A program made the translations under genes and the position numbers. Under the pieces are notes generated by a model. That model saw only the letters and a program-made list of their open reading frames with translations. It was not told the origin of the DNA and made no database searches. This document shows, one piece after another, positions 9,243-17,452 of a DNA stretch of 64,000 nt. Source of the DNA: Mucilaginibacter gracilis. Lineage in GTDB: Bacteria > Bacteroidota > Bacteroidia > Sphingobacteriales > Sphingobacteriaceae. The DNA is taken from positions 5,766,001 to 5,830,000 of the forward strand of contig NZ_RBKU01000001.1 in assembly GCF_003633615.1 (NCBI RefSeq). Direction: 5' to 3'. The number at the start of each line of letters is the position of its first letter. The stretch's first letter is position 1.

Positions 9243-10463
9243 CTACCAGTGATAAACAAGCCCAAGGCCCGGAATAAATACATTGGTACGGAAGGTACCG
9301 GCCAATTGTGATTCGATGTTGGTTTGGTTGCGGCTGTTTACGTGCTCGTACTCAAAAGACATGTCGAGGTCTAAACCTGTTGTAACCTTTAAACCTAAAC
9401 CAGCTGTTACATAGTAACGGTTAGCATCGGGTGCTTCGGGGGTTACATAACCATCTTGTACGGGGCTTATGCCGTAGCCTCCGCCAAAGCGTAAAGCAGT
9501 TTTGGTAGTTGCCTTGTACTCGGCACCGCCTCTAAAGGCAAAACCATCGCGGTAATCGCGCGGCGAACGGGTGTTTTGTAAAGCCGATGTGGTTGTGCTG
9601 TAAGTAAAATCTAACGATGTGTATGGTTTCCAATCAACATAGTTAATATCAACGGCTAAAGTCCATTTAGGTGTTGGATAAAAACCCAGGCCCAATGTCA
9701 TGGTTGATGGTAACGGTATTGATGCAGCAAAAGTGCCGTTAGGGAAACTGGAAGCTAAACTTGCCGGAACGGTAAATGTGGTATTACCGGCGGTAATTTT
9801 GGTATCAACCTGCGAGCGGTAGGTTAAACCAACTGTCATCCCTATCTCGGTTTTGGCATATACACCCACATTCCAGCCGTAGCCGTGGCCGCTGCCTTTT
9901 AGGCGGGCTTGCCCGTCGGCTGCGCCGGCGCTAGCCAATGGTATAGCTTTGGTTAAATCAACATTGCCAATATCGTAAACAAAACCTGCTCCAATACTTA
10001 AATAGCTGGCTAATTTAACGCTAAGGGTTGGTTGTATATAAATAGCATTTAAGTTAAGGCTCTCTAATGCGTAACGGCCCTGCCAGGTATTACCCCAATC
10101 GGTTAAACCGCCAAAGGGTGTGTAAACACCAATACCTAGTTTCCATGGTGCCTGTTTTGGGCCCCAAACTGCGTAACCCGAAAATGGCGTGGCTATTTTA
10201 TTGGCGTTGTGTACCTGCTGCGAAGAACCATCAGCTAAAAAAGTTGATTGGAATAACAGCGGACTAAAACCTCCTTGTATATAATTTTGGGGTAACATGG
10301 CAACTGCACCCGGATTAAAGACTACAGAAGCACCATCCTGCAGCAACGCTGCCCCTGTGTGCCCCATGCCAATTTGCTTTTCACCCAGCAAATTAACCTG
10401 GAAACCTTGCGCCATACCTAGAAATGGCAATAGCGTAAGCCCGATTAGTAATATTCTTCTCAT
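9243..10463 (-). CDS. OmpP1/FadL-family outer-membrane channel
   Basis: This 406 aa barrel has a signal peptide (MRRILLIGLTLLPFLGMAQG). The mature N-terminus has the FadL-type pattern GEKQIGMGHTGAALLQDGASVVFNPGAVAML, given here as three short stretches: GEKQIGMGHTG, QDGASVVFNPG and AVAML. The family transports fatty acids or aromatic hydrocarbons by lateral diffusion. An ATG 18 codons upstream exists in frame, but the start at 10463 gives a clean signal peptide. It is the first gene of a two-gene operon with the SGNH lipoprotein. Confidence 0.9.
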   Translation of the reverse strand: MRRILLIGLTLLPFLGMAQGFQVNLLGEKQIGMGHTGAALLQDGASVVFNPGAVAMLPQNYIQGGFSPLLFQSTFLADGSSQQVHNANKIATPFSGYAVWGPKQAPWKLGIGVYTPFGGLTDWGNTWQGRYALESLNLNAIYIQPTLSVKLASYLSIGAGFVYDIGNVDLTKAIPLASAGAADGQARLKGSGHGYGWNVGVYAKTEIGMTVGLTYRSQVDTKITAGNTTFTVPASLASSFPNGTFAASIPLPSTMTLGLGFYPTPKWTLAVDINYVDWKPYTSLDFTYSTTTSALQNTRSPRDYRDGFAFRGGAEYKATTKTALRFGGGYGISPVQDGYVTPEAPDANRYYVTAGLGLKVTTGLDLDMSFEYEHVNSRNQTNIESQLAGTFRTNVFIPGLGLVYHW

Positions 10464-10802
10464 AATTTTTAGTTTATATCCCCTTTTGCAAGGGTGAAAA
10501 TTGGTTTTATTATGCAAACATAACCATTAAAAGCATTTTTGCTATGTTAGCATAGTAAAAAAAATCATTATTATATTTCAGAATGCCGAAACCCATTATT
10601 CATTGTATTAAAAGCAATAAAAGGCCGCTTTTTTTTAAAATCTCTAAACACAGTTATCCACAAGTTAAAAATCAGATTATGTGCATAAAATATTAAATCG
10701 TGGTTTTTATTATCGTTATTAAAATGTATTTTTGCAACCCGTAAATAGCCTTTGTTTATCAAAGAATTATTAATATAAAAAAAGAATTACCCAAAAAATA
10801 GT
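10464..10802. other. Divergent promoter region of the porin and atpD
   Basis: This 339-base AT-rich gap separates divergent genes. It contains a good -7 element for atpD (see 10727-10734). A 63-codon ORF on the minus strand (10571-10762) shows no protein-like pattern and is not called. Confidence 0.6.
10727..10734 (+). promoter_or_regulatory. Candidate -7 element of the atpD promoter
   Basis: TATTTTTG matches the Bacteroidota -7 consensus TAnnTTTG exactly and lies 68 bases before the atpD ATG. No clear TTTG -33 element is present at the expected distance, only a T-rich stretch, so this is a half-supported promoter. Confidence 0.4.
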
Positions 10803-12308
10803 ATGCCAAACATTGGAAAAATATCGCAAATCATTGGTCCGGTAGTTGACGTAAGCTTTGCTGACGATGCTGAACTTCCACGTATTTTTGATGCATTAGA
10901 GATCACAAAAGACAACGGACAAAAAATTGTTCTTGAGGTTCAACAACATTTAGGCGAAGACCGCGTGCGGGCTATCGCGATGGATTCGACAGACGGATTA
11001 CTGCGCGGAATGCCCGTAGTAGATACCAAATCGCCTATCAGAATGCCTGTTGGCGATCAAATTAAAGGTCGTTTGTTAAATGTTGTAGGCGAGGCTATTG
11101 ATGGTATTGACAAGTTAGATAACACAGCAGGTGCCCCTATCCACGCTAAACCTCCGCGTTTTGACCAGTTATCAACCGAAACCGAAGTATTATTTACAGG
11201 TATTAAGGTGATAGACTTAATTGAGCCCTATGCAAAAGGTGGTAAAATTGGGTTGTTTGGTGGTGCCGGTGTAGGTAAAACCGTATTAATTATGGAACTG
11301 GTAAACAACATTGCTAAGGCATATGCCGGTTTATCGGTATTTGCAGGTGTTGGTGAGCGTACCCGCGAAGGAAACGACTTGTTGCGCGAGTTTATCGAAT
11401 CGAACGTAATTAACTACGGCGATGCTTTCAAACACTCGATGGAAGAAGGCGGCTGGGATTTAACAGTTGTTGATAAAGAAAAATTAAAAGAATCGAAAGC
11501 TACTTTGGTTTTCGGCCAAATGAACGAGCCTCCTGGTGCACGTGCACGTGTTGCCTTATCGGGCTTAACCGTTGCCGAATACTATCGTGATGGTGACGGC
11601 GAAGGACAAGGAAAAGATATCCTTTTCTTTGTGGATAACATCTTCAGGTTTACACAGGCAGGTGCCGAAGTATCGGCGTTATTAGGCCGTATGCCGTCGG
11701 CGGTAGGTTACCAGCCAACACTGGCTACCGAAATGGGTTTGATGCAAGAGCGTATCACATCAACCAAACGCGGTTCAATTACATCGGTACAAGCGGTTTA
11801 CGTACCCGCTGATGATTTAACCGACCCTGCACCGGCAACAACATTTGCCCACTTAGATGCCACTACTTCGTTATCGCGTAAAATTGCCGAGTTAGGTATT
11901 TACCCTGCGGTTGACCCTCTGGATTCAACTTCACGCATCCTGAGTGCTGCCATTTTAGGCGACGAGCATTACAATACCGCTCAACGTGTTAAAGAAATTT
12001 TACAACGCTACAAAGAGCTGCAAGATATTATTGCCATTTTAGGTATGGACGAATTATCTGAAGAGGATAAATTAACCGTAACCCGTGCACGCCGTGTACA
12101 ACGTTTCTTATCACAACCATTCCACGTGGCCGAGCAGTTTACAGGCTTAAAAGGTGTATTGGTTGATATTAAAGACACCATTAAGGGCTTTAACATGATA
12201 ATGGACGGCGAAGTTGATGAGTACCCCGAAGCTGCATTTAACCTTGTAGGTACCATTGAAGACGCTATTGAAAAAGGTAAAAAATTATTAGCGGAAGCAA
12301 ATAATTAA
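10803..12308 (+). CDS. atpD: F1Fo ATP synthase subunit beta
   Basis: This is the catalytic beta subunit (501 aa) of the F1 head. The P-loop is GGAGVGKTVLIMELVNN, followed by the GERTREGNDL catalytic glutamate/arginine motif, LFFVDNIFRFTQAG (Walker B) and ALLGRMPSAVGYQPTL. It makes ATP on the cytoplasmic face of the inner membrane. Only atpC follows; the other atp genes are elsewhere, an arrangement known in Bacteroidota. The 111-base gap to atpC holds alternative hairpins. Confidence 0.98.
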   Translation: MPNIGKISQIIGPVVDVSFADDAELPRIFDALEITKDNGQKIVLEVQQHLGEDRVRAIAMDSTDGLLRGMPVVDTKSPIRMPVGDQIKGRLLNVVGEAIDGIDKLDNTAGAPIHAKPPRFDQLSTETEVLFTGIKVIDLIEPYAKGGKIGLFGGAGVGKTVLIMELVNNIAKAYAGLSVFAGVGERTREGNDLLREFIESNVINYGDAFKHSMEEGGWDLTVVDKEKLKESKATLVFGQMNEPPGARARVALSGLTVAEYYRDGDGEGQGKDILFFVDNIFRFTQAGAEVSALLGRMPSAVGYQPTLATEMGLMQERITSTKRGSITSVQAVYVPADDLTDPAPATTFAHLDATTSLSRKIAELGIYPAVDPLDSTSRILSAAILGDEHYNTAQRVKEILQRYKELQDIIAILGMDELSEEDKLTVTRARRVQRFLSQPFHVAEQFTGLKGVLVDIKDTIKGFNMIMDGEVDEYPEAAFNLVGTIEDAIEKGKKLLAEANN

Positions 12309-12315
12309 ATATGCA

Positions 12316-12351
12316 AATGAGGGAATGTGCAGATGTGCAAATTCCCTCATT
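12316..12351 (+). promoter_or_regulatory. Hairpin between atpD and atpC
   Basis: An 11-bp perfect stem, AATGAGGGAAT (12316-12326) / ATTCCCTCATT (12341-12351), encloses a 14-base loop starting 7 bases after the atpD stop. The loop and its 3' flank can instead pair with 12385-12400, so two structures compete. It may stabilise atpD mRNA or lower atpC expression; no T-run follows, so it is not a standard terminator. Confidence 0.55.
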
Positions 12352-12410
12352 TATATAATTAACAAATAAATAATTCATCTGCATATTTGCACATCTGCAC
12401 ATTTGCACAT
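12327..12410. repeat. Inverted TGTGCAGATGTGCAAAT-type repeat
   Basis: GTGCAGATGTGCAAAT (12327-12342) is the exact reverse complement of 12385-12400, and a further CATTTGCACAT unit follows. The same CATCTGCACAT unit is tandemly repeated at 50131-50334, so this is a dispersed repeat family. It lies in the atpD-atpC spacer. Confidence 0.7.
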
Positions 12411-12419
12411 CGAAAACAA

Positions 12420-12668
12420 ATGAATTTAGAAATACTTACTCCCGATAAAAAAGTGTTTGAAGGCGAAGTTAAGTCGGTAACCGTACCGGGCACAATGGGC
12501 TCATTCGAAATATTGAATAACCACGCTCCTATCATCTCGACTCTGGACGACGGTAAGCTAATTGTACGCTCAGGCGGTAAAGAAGAAATTTACCTGATAA
12601 AAGGCGGCGTTGTTGAAGTACTGAACAACAAAGTAATGGTATTAGCCGAAGGTATTACCCACAGGTAA
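12420..12668 (+). CDS. atpC: F1Fo ATP synthase subunit epsilon (short form)
   Basis: This 82 aa protein covers only the N-terminal beta-sandwich of epsilon: MNLEILTPDKKVFEGEV, then VPGTMGSFEILNNHAPI. It lacks the C-terminal helical hairpin that gives ATP-hydrolysis inhibition in longer epsilons; short forms are usual in Bacteroidota. It joins the gamma subunit and the c-ring. The start is the ATG at 12420; a longer upstream reading (from 12387) would translate the repeat and is rejected. Confidence 0.93.
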   Translation: MNLEILTPDKKVFEGEVKSVTVPGTMGSFEILNNHAPIISTLDDGKLIVRSGGKEEIYLIKGGVVEVLNNKVMVLAEGITHR

Positions 12669-12688
12669 CAAACCACATACATACTTTT

Positions 12689-12728
12689 AAAAAAGCCTCA
12701 CAATACCTGGCTGTTGCGAGGCTTTTTT
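12689..12728 (+). terminator. Intrinsic terminator after atpC
   Basis: The stem AAGCCTC (12693-12699) pairs with GAGGCTT (12718-12724) and is followed by a T-run. It lies 20 bases after the atpC stop and separates the atp unit from the ilv operon. Confidence 0.85.
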
Positions 12729-12804
12729 ATGGCCCAAAATTTTCAATTTTTGCAAGCACACAAGCCATTTTAGGCAGAATTTTATGTTTTTATACCAATT
12801 ACAC

Positions 12805-12827
12805 TTTCGGTATACTGTATACCGAAA
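12805..12827. promoter_or_regulatory. Upstream palindromic operator, 11-bp arms
   Basis: TTTCGGTATAC-T-GTATACCGAAA is a perfect dyad with a one-base centre. Its core GGTATAC-N-GTATACC is repeated 27 bases downstream (centre to centre). Together they look like tandem binding sites for a dimeric regulator just upstream of the ilv promoter. Confidence 0.6.
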
Positions 12828-12832
12828 CTAAC

Positions 12833-12863
12833 TTTGGTATACAGTATACCATCTATAATTTTC
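12833..12863 (+). promoter_or_regulatory. Candidate ilv operon promoter
   Basis: TTTG (12833-12836) and TAATTTTC (12856-12863) are 19 bases apart, the normal spacing for Bacteroidota promoters (TTTG / TAnnTTTG); the -7 box has one mismatch at its last base. Transcription would start near 12870, about 130 bases before the leader ORF. Confidence 0.5.
12835..12851. promoter_or_regulatory. Palindromic operator inside the ilv promoter spacer
   Basis: TGGTATAC-A-GTATACCA is a perfect dyad sharing the GGTATAC half-site with the site at 12805-12827. It fills the spacer between the candidate -33 (12833-12836) and -7 (12856-12863) elements. A bound protein would therefore either block polymerase or, like a MerR-type activator, distort the spacer. 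Confidence 0.6.
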
Positions 12864-13001
12864 ATATAGCGGTTTTTACAGAATAAAATACGTAAATTAA
12901 ACCAAAAACAAAATTATATACTAATTTCAAAAATATTGCGTTCCCTATTGCAGCAATACAAGTAAGTATTTAACTTACAGATATAGAATTACAACCAACT
13001 A

Positions 13002-13148
13002 ATGCACCAAAAACCCATACAACAAACCAGCATTTTAAGCACTTATATTTTGAGTGTGGTAAACAGCGTGCTGCCCGGTATTCTGGGTATTCAAATTTTG
13101 CTGGTGCTACTGGCAGTAACTACAGGGGATAAGCGTTTTAACCAATAA
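13002..13148 (+). CDS. Ile/Leu/Val-rich leader peptide of the ilv operon
   Basis: This 48-codon ORF lies between the atpC terminator and ilvD. Nineteen of its 48 residues are Ile, Leu or Val, and 18 of the 29 residues from 11 to 39 are; the densest run is GILGIQILLVLLAV. The run ends about ten codons before the stop, and the last codons overlap the 5' arm of an antiterminator. This is the layout of enterobacterial ilv leader peptides, in which scarce charged tRNA stalls the ribosome. An alternative is a small membrane protein, since the same residues would form a single helix. The downstream terminator and antiterminator favour the leader reading. Confidence 0.6.
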   Translation: MHQKPIQQTSILSTYILSVVNSVLPGILGIQILLVLLAVTTGDKRFNQ

Positions 13149-13178
13149 TAAACAAAATATAAACTAAACGCCTTCCCC
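13125..13178 (+). promoter_or_regulatory. Candidate antiterminator of the ilv leader
   Basis: GGGGATAAGCGTTT (13125-13138) can pair with AAACGCCTTCCCC (13166-13178): four GC pairs, two AT pairs around a bulge and mismatch, then six pairs. The 3' arm contains GCCTTC, the 5' arm of the terminator, so the two structures exclude each other. A ribosome paused on the Ile/Leu/Val codons leaves the 5' arm free; one at the stop codon would cover part of it. Confidence 0.5.
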
Positions 13179-13203
13179 ACCAAAATAGAGAAGGCTTTTT
13201 TTT
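13170..13203 (+). terminator. Leader terminator before ilvD
   Basis: GCCTTC (13170-13175) pairs with GAAGGC (13190-13195), followed by eight T (13196-13203). It ends 30 bases before the ilvD ATG. A terminator here makes little sense unless it is conditional, which supports attenuation. Confidence 0.75.
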
Positions 13204-13233
13204 GTAACAAAAAATTTTATACATCTATAATAT

Positions 13234-14946
13234 ATGAGTTTGACAGCAGATAACACTCAGGATACAGAATTGAACAAGTACAGCAAAATACTAACGCAAG
13301 ACCCTACCCAGCCTGCCGCCCAGGCCATGCTTTACGGCATTGGCTTAACCGAAGACGATTTAAAAAAGGCCCAGGTAGGTATTGCAAGCATGGGTTACGA
13401 TGGTAACACCTGCAACATGCACCTTAACGATTTAGCTGCAATTGTAAAAAAAGGCGTTTGGGATGTTGATATGGTGGGCCTGATATTTAACACCATTGGC
13501 GTAAGCGATGGCATGAGCAACGGTACCGAAGGTATGCGCTACTCGTTAGTGAGCCGCGATGTAATTGCCGATTCGATAGAGGCAGTTTGCGGCGCACAGT
13601 ATTACGACGGCCTTATTGCCCTGCCCGGTTGCGATAAAAACATGCCCGGCACTATTATGGCAATGGGCAGGTTAAACCGCCCCTCAATTATGGTTTACGG
13701 TGGCACCATTAAACCGGGCCATTACCAGGGCGAAGACCTCAATATAGTTTCGGCATTTGAGGCACTTGGTAAAAAAATTGCCGGCCAGTTAAGCGACTTT
13801 GATTTTAAAGAAATTATAAAAAATGCTTGCCCAAGCGCCGGTGCCTGCGGTGGTATTTATACTGCCAATACTATGGCCGCCGCTATTGAGGCTTTGGGCA
13901 TGAGCTTGCCCTACTCATCATCTAATCCCGCTTTAAGCGATGATAAAAAAGCCGAATGCCTTGCAGCCGGAGCAGCGATAAAAATATTATTGGAAAAGGA
14001 TATTAAACCGAGCGACATTATGACGCGCGAAGCCTTTGAAAACGCCATTGTTACCATTATGGTTTTGGGCGGCTCAACCAATGCGGTATTGCACTTAATT
14101 GCGATGGCTAAAAGTGTTGATGTTAAATTAACCCAGGACGATTTCCAGTCGGTAAGTAACCGTATCCCGGTTTTGGCAGATATGAAGCCAAGTGGTAAAT
14201 ACATGATGGAAGACCTGCACAAAGTAGGTGGCGTACCGGCGGTAATGAAATACTTGTTAAAACAAGGCTGGCTAGATGGTTCTTGCTTAACCGTTACCGG
14301 TAAAACAATTGCCGAAAACCTGGAATCAGTTCCGGAATTTGATTTTAATACTCAAAAAGTTATTTGGCCTGTTGAAGCTCCTGTAAAAGCTACCGGCCAC
14401 TTACAAATATTGTACGGAAACTTAGCCGAAGGTGGCAGTGTTGCTAAAATAAGCGGTAAAGAAGGCACGCACTTTGAAGGCCCAGCCCGCGTATTTGATG
14501 GCGAATTTGAACTGATAGCCGGTATCCAAAGCGGTAAAGTTAAGGCCGGCGATGTGGTGGTTATTAAAAACGTTGGCCCTAAAGGCGCACCGGGCATGCC
14601 CGAAATGCTTAAACCAACGTCGGCAATATTTGGTGCGGGTTTAGGTAGTTCGGTAGCTTTAATTACCGATGGCCGTTTCTCGGGCGGTACACACGGTTTT
14701 GTGGTAGGCCACATCACACCCGAGTGTTTTGATGGTGGTTTGTTGGGCCTGGTTAACGATGATGATAAAATTATTATTGATGCCACTACAAACAGCATTA
14801 ATTTATTGGTAAGCGACGAGGAAATTGCTGCACGCCGTGCGGCCTGGGTTCAGCCAAAGCTCCGAGTCACCAAAGGATTGTTATACAAATACGCAAAATC
14901 TGTAAGCACAGCCGCCGAAGGTTGTGTTACCGACGAAGCCCCCTAA
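13234..14946 (+). CDS. ilvD: Dihydroxy-acid dehydratase
   Basis: IlvD (570 aa) dehydrates 2,3-dihydroxy-isovalerate and -methylvalerate to the 2-oxo acids of valine and isoleucine synthesis. It carries the cluster cysteines in GYDGNTCNMHL, ALPGCDKNMPG and NACPSAGACGGIYTANTM, and ends with ITDGRFSGGTHGFVVGH. It is the first structural gene of the ilv-leu operon, behind a leader terminator. The last codons (DEAP, stop) are read from a GCCCCCTAA repeat that starts at 14938, so the repeat supplies the stop codon. Confidence 0.97.
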   Translation: MSLTADNTQDTELNKYSKILTQDPTQPAAQAMLYGIGLTEDDLKKAQVGIASMGYDGNTCNMHLNDLAAIVKKGVWDVDMVGLIFNTIGVSDGMSNGTEGMRYSLVSRDVIADSIEAVCGAQYYDGLIALPGCDKNMPGTIMAMGRLNRPSIMVYGGTIKPGHYQGEDLNIVSAFEALGKKIAGQLSDFDFKEIIKNACPSAGACGGIYTANTMAAAIEALGMSLPYSSSNPALSDDKKAECLAAGAAIKILLEKDIKPSDIMTREAFENAIVTIMVLGGSTNAVLHLIAMAKSVDVKLTQDDFQSVSNRIPVLADMKPSGKYMMEDLHKVGGVPAVMKYLLKQGWLDGSCLTVTGKTIAENLESVPEFDFNTQKVIWPVEAPVKATGHLQILYGNLAEGGSVAKISGKEGTHFEGPARVFDGEFELIAGIQSGKVKAGDVVVIKNVGPKGAPGMPEMLKPTSAIFGAGLGSSVALITDGRFSGGTHGFVVGHITPECFDGGLLGLVNDDDKIIIDATTNSINLLVSDEEIAARRAAWVQPKLRVTKGLLYKYAKSVSTAAEGCVTDEAP

Positions 14947-14963
14947 CCCCCTGAAGGGGGAAC
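14938..14963. repeat. REP-like palindrome (family 1)
   Basis: The 26-base unit reads GCCCCCTAACC then CCCTGAAGGGGGAAC; CCCCCT and AGGGGG can pair. The ilvD TAA lies within it. Other copies are at 21435, 21506, 30972, 31101, 48424 and 53287. Confidence 0.8.
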
Positions 14964-15027
14964 GAATAGGCGAGGCATTAACAGAGAAATTGAGAAAAAA
15001 CAAAAATTAAACAATATTAAATCAAAA

Positions 15028-15060
15028 AGTCTTCCCTGCCGGGGGAGATTTAGAGGGGGC
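15028..15060. repeat. GC-rich spacer repeat (family 2)
   Basis: AGTCTTCCCTGCCGGGGG followed by AGATTTAGAGGGGGC precedes ilvB by 4 bases. The inverse sequence is found at 36904-36940, upstream of hemB, so this is a second dispersed family. Confidence 0.7.
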
Positions 15061-15064
15061 CCAC

Positions 15065-16801
15065 ATGGAACTTACACAGGAATTAGTAATTGAACCGCAG
15101 AAAAAAGAAACCGTTAACGTTTCTGGTTCGGTAGCTTTATTGGAAGCACTGATAGCCGAAGGTACCGAAACTATTTTTGGCTACCCGGGTGGTGCCATAA
15201 TGCCTATTTATGATGCCTTGTACGATTATAACGACCGCCTTAACCATATACTGGTTAGGCATGAGCAAGGCGGTATACACGCCGGCCAGGGTTATGCGCG
15301 TTCATCTGGCAAGGTTGGGGTGGTTTTTGCAACCAGCGGGCCGGGCGCAACCAATTTAATTACAGGCTTGGCCGATGCGCAAATAGACAGCACGCCTTTA
15401 GTATGCATCACCGGGCAGGTATTTGCCCACCTTTTAGGTACCGATGCCTTCCAGGAAACTGATGTGATTAACATTACCACCCCGGTTACCAAATGGAACT
15501 ACCAGGTAACCGATGCCAACGAAATTCCGGAAGTAATTGCCAAAGCATTTTACATCGCGAAAAGCGGACGCCCGGGCCCGGTTTTGATTGACATTACCAA
15601 AAACGCCCAAATACAAAAGTTTGATTTTGAAGGGTATGTTAAATGTAACCATATCCGCAGCTATCGCCCAAAACCAATTGTAAGGCATACCTACATTGAG
15701 CAAGCTGCGGCATTAATTAACAATGCTAAAAAACCTTTCATCCTTTTTGGGCAAGGTGTTTTGTTGGGCAGTGCCGAGCAAGAGTTTAAAACCTTTGTAG
15801 AAAAAAGCGGCATCCCGGCAGCATGGACTATTTTAGGCGCAGGTGCTATACCAACAGATCATCCTTTAAATGTAGGCATGTTGGGTATGCACGGCAATTA
15901 CGGCCCTAACGTTTTAACTAACGAGTGCGATGTATTAATTGCCATAGGTATGCGTTTTGACGACCGGGTAACCGGCCGTTTAGATAAATATGCCCGGCAG
16001 GCACAAGTTATCCACCTGGATATTGACCCGGCCGAGATTGATAAAAATGTAAAATCAACCGTTCCGGTTTGGGGCGATTGTAAAGAAACCCTGCCCCTTT
16101 TAACCAAATTGGTTGAAGCCAAACAACATACCGAATGGTTGGCTTTATTTAACGATTATACCCGCAAAGAAGTTGAAGCCGTAATACATAAGGAATTAAA
16201 CCCCGAAAGCGGTGAGATGACTATGGGTGAAGTGATAAACCAACTTAACGAAATAACAAAAGGCGAAGCCATTATTGTTACCGATGTTGGCCAGCACCAA
16301 ATGGTGGCCTGCCGTTATGCCAAGTTGAACAATACCCGCAGCAATATTACCAGCGGTGGTTTAGGCACAATGGGTTTTGCCCTGCCTGCTGCTATTGGTG
16401 CCAAGTTTGGCGCACAGGACAAAACAGTTGTTGCCATTATTGGCGATGGCGGCGTGCAAATGACGATACAAGAACTGGGCACCATTATGCAAAGCGGTGT
16501 TGACGTGAAGATCATCATTTTAAATAACCGCTTTTTAGGTATGGTTAGGCAATGGCAAGAGTTATTTAACGAACGCAGGTACTCGTTTGTTGATATACAA
16601 AGCCCCGATTTTGTGGCCGTTGCAGCAGCCTACCGCATTGCCGGTAAACGTATTGACGAGCGCGAACAATTGATACCTGCATTAACCGAAATGCTGAACA
16701 ACAAAGGCTCTTTCCTTTTAGAGGTGATGGTTACTAAAGAAAACAACGTATTCCCGATGGTGCCGCAAGGTTGCAGTGTGAGTGAAATACGTTTGAAGTA
16801 G
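15065..16801 (+). CDS. ilvB: Acetolactate synthase large subunit
   Basis: This 578 aa thiamine-diphosphate enzyme condenses two pyruvates, or pyruvate with 2-oxobutyrate, in the first shared step of valine/leucine and isoleucine synthesis. The activating glutamate is in VRHEQGGIHAGQGYARS. FAD-binding central residues include GMLGMHGNYGPN, and the ThDP motif is IIGDGGVQMTIQELGT with the distal ILNN. It is followed after 45 bases by the regulatory subunit. The ATG follows a spacer with two repeat families. Confidence 0.96.
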   Translation: MELTQELVIEPQKKETVNVSGSVALLEALIAEGTETIFGYPGGAIMPIYDALYDYNDRLNHILVRHEQGGIHAGQGYARSSGKVGVVFATSGPGATNLITGLADAQIDSTPLVCITGQVFAHLLGTDAFQETDVINITTPVTKWNYQVTDANEIPEVIAKAFYIAKSGRPGPVLIDITKNAQIQKFDFEGYVKCNHIRSYRPKPIVRHTYIEQAAALINNAKKPFILFGQGVLLGSAEQEFKTFVEKSGIPAAWTILGAGAIPTDHPLNVGMLGMHGNYGPNVLTNECDVLIAIGMRFDDRVTGRLDKYARQAQVIHLDIDPAEIDKNVKSTVPVWGDCKETLPLLTKLVEAKQHTEWLALFNDYTRKEVEAVIHKELNPESGEMTMGEVINQLNEITKGEAIIVTDVGQHQMVACRYAKLNNTRSNITSGGLGTMGFALPAAIGAKFGAQDKTVVAIIGDGGVQMTIQELGTIMQSGVDVKIIILNNRFLGMVRQWQELFNERRYSFVDIQSPDFVAVAAAYRIAGKRIDEREQLIPALTEMLNNKGSFLLEVMVTKENNVFPMVPQGCSVSEIRLK

Positions 16802-16846
16802 AATCAAGAAGTTAGAATCAGGAACCAAGACAACACAGCAACAGCC
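16802..16846. repeat. Degenerate ATCAAG-type spacer repeat
   Basis: This 45-base ilvB-ilvN spacer is laid out like the left arm of the GTATCAAGTAG palindromes at 18700 and 22624, with several changes. It may be a decayed single-arm copy. Confidence 0.35.
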
Positions 16847-17452
16847 ATGAGCGAGCAATTAACAGACAAACAGGAATATAACATAACGGTTTACACCGAA
16901 AACCAGATAGGCTTACTTAACCGTATAGCCATCATTTTCACCCGTCGTAAAATAAATATCGATAGTTTAAATACTTCTCCATCAGAAATTGAGAGTATCC
17001 ATCGTTTTAACATCGTGATAACCGAATCGGAAGATGTGGTGCGCAAGCTTTGCCGCCAAATTGAAAAACAGGTTGAAGTATTAAAAGTGTATTACCATAC
17101 CAATGCCGATGTGATTTGGCAAGAACTGGCACTATACAAGGTATCAACCGACATTATTGCCGAAAAGGTTAGCGTTGAGCGTTTATTACGCGAAAACGGT
17201 GCCCGCGCGGTAGTTATCCGCAAAGACTACACCGTGTTTGAAACAACCGGCCACCGCGAAGAAACCGATCAATTAATAAAAATTCTTCAACCTTTTGGCC
17301 TGATAGAATTTGTGCGCAGCGCCCGTGTGGCTATTATTAAAGATAGCGAAGGCTTTAACAGTAAGCTGCGCGAGTTTGAGCGTTTGGAACCGGGCGAAGA
17401 CGTTTACGAAAACGAATATTTGAATAAAGGCGAGAAAGTATTTACGATGTAG
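16847..17452 (+). CDS. ilvN: Acetolactate synthase small (regulatory) subunit
   Basis: This 201 aa protein has an N-terminal ACT domain (YNITVYTENQIGLLNRIAII, then INIDSLNTSPSE) and a C-terminal ALS small-subunit domain. It binds valine at ACT-domain interfaces and confers feedback inhibition on IlvB. It is therefore one point of allosteric control in this operon, the other obvious one being IlvA. The length suits the family (160-200 aa). The symbol ilvH would be equally acceptable. Confidence 0.93.
   Translation: MSEQLTDKQEYNITVYTENQIGLLNRIAIIFTRRKINIDSLNTSPSEIESIHRFNIVITESEDVVRKLCRQIEKQVEVLKVYYHTNADVIWQELALYKVSTDIIAEKVSVERLLRENGARAVVIRKDYTVFETTGHREETDQLIKILQPFGLIEFVRSARVAIIKDSEGFNSKLREFERLEPGEDVYENEYLNKGEKVFTM

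Noticed and set aside
10571..10762. A 63-codon minus-strand ORF upstream of atpD
   Set aside because: AT-rich text, no recognisable motif, and it covers the promoter region.
14352..14798. 148-codon minus-strand ORF
   Set aside because: Shadow of ilvD, with no independent support.
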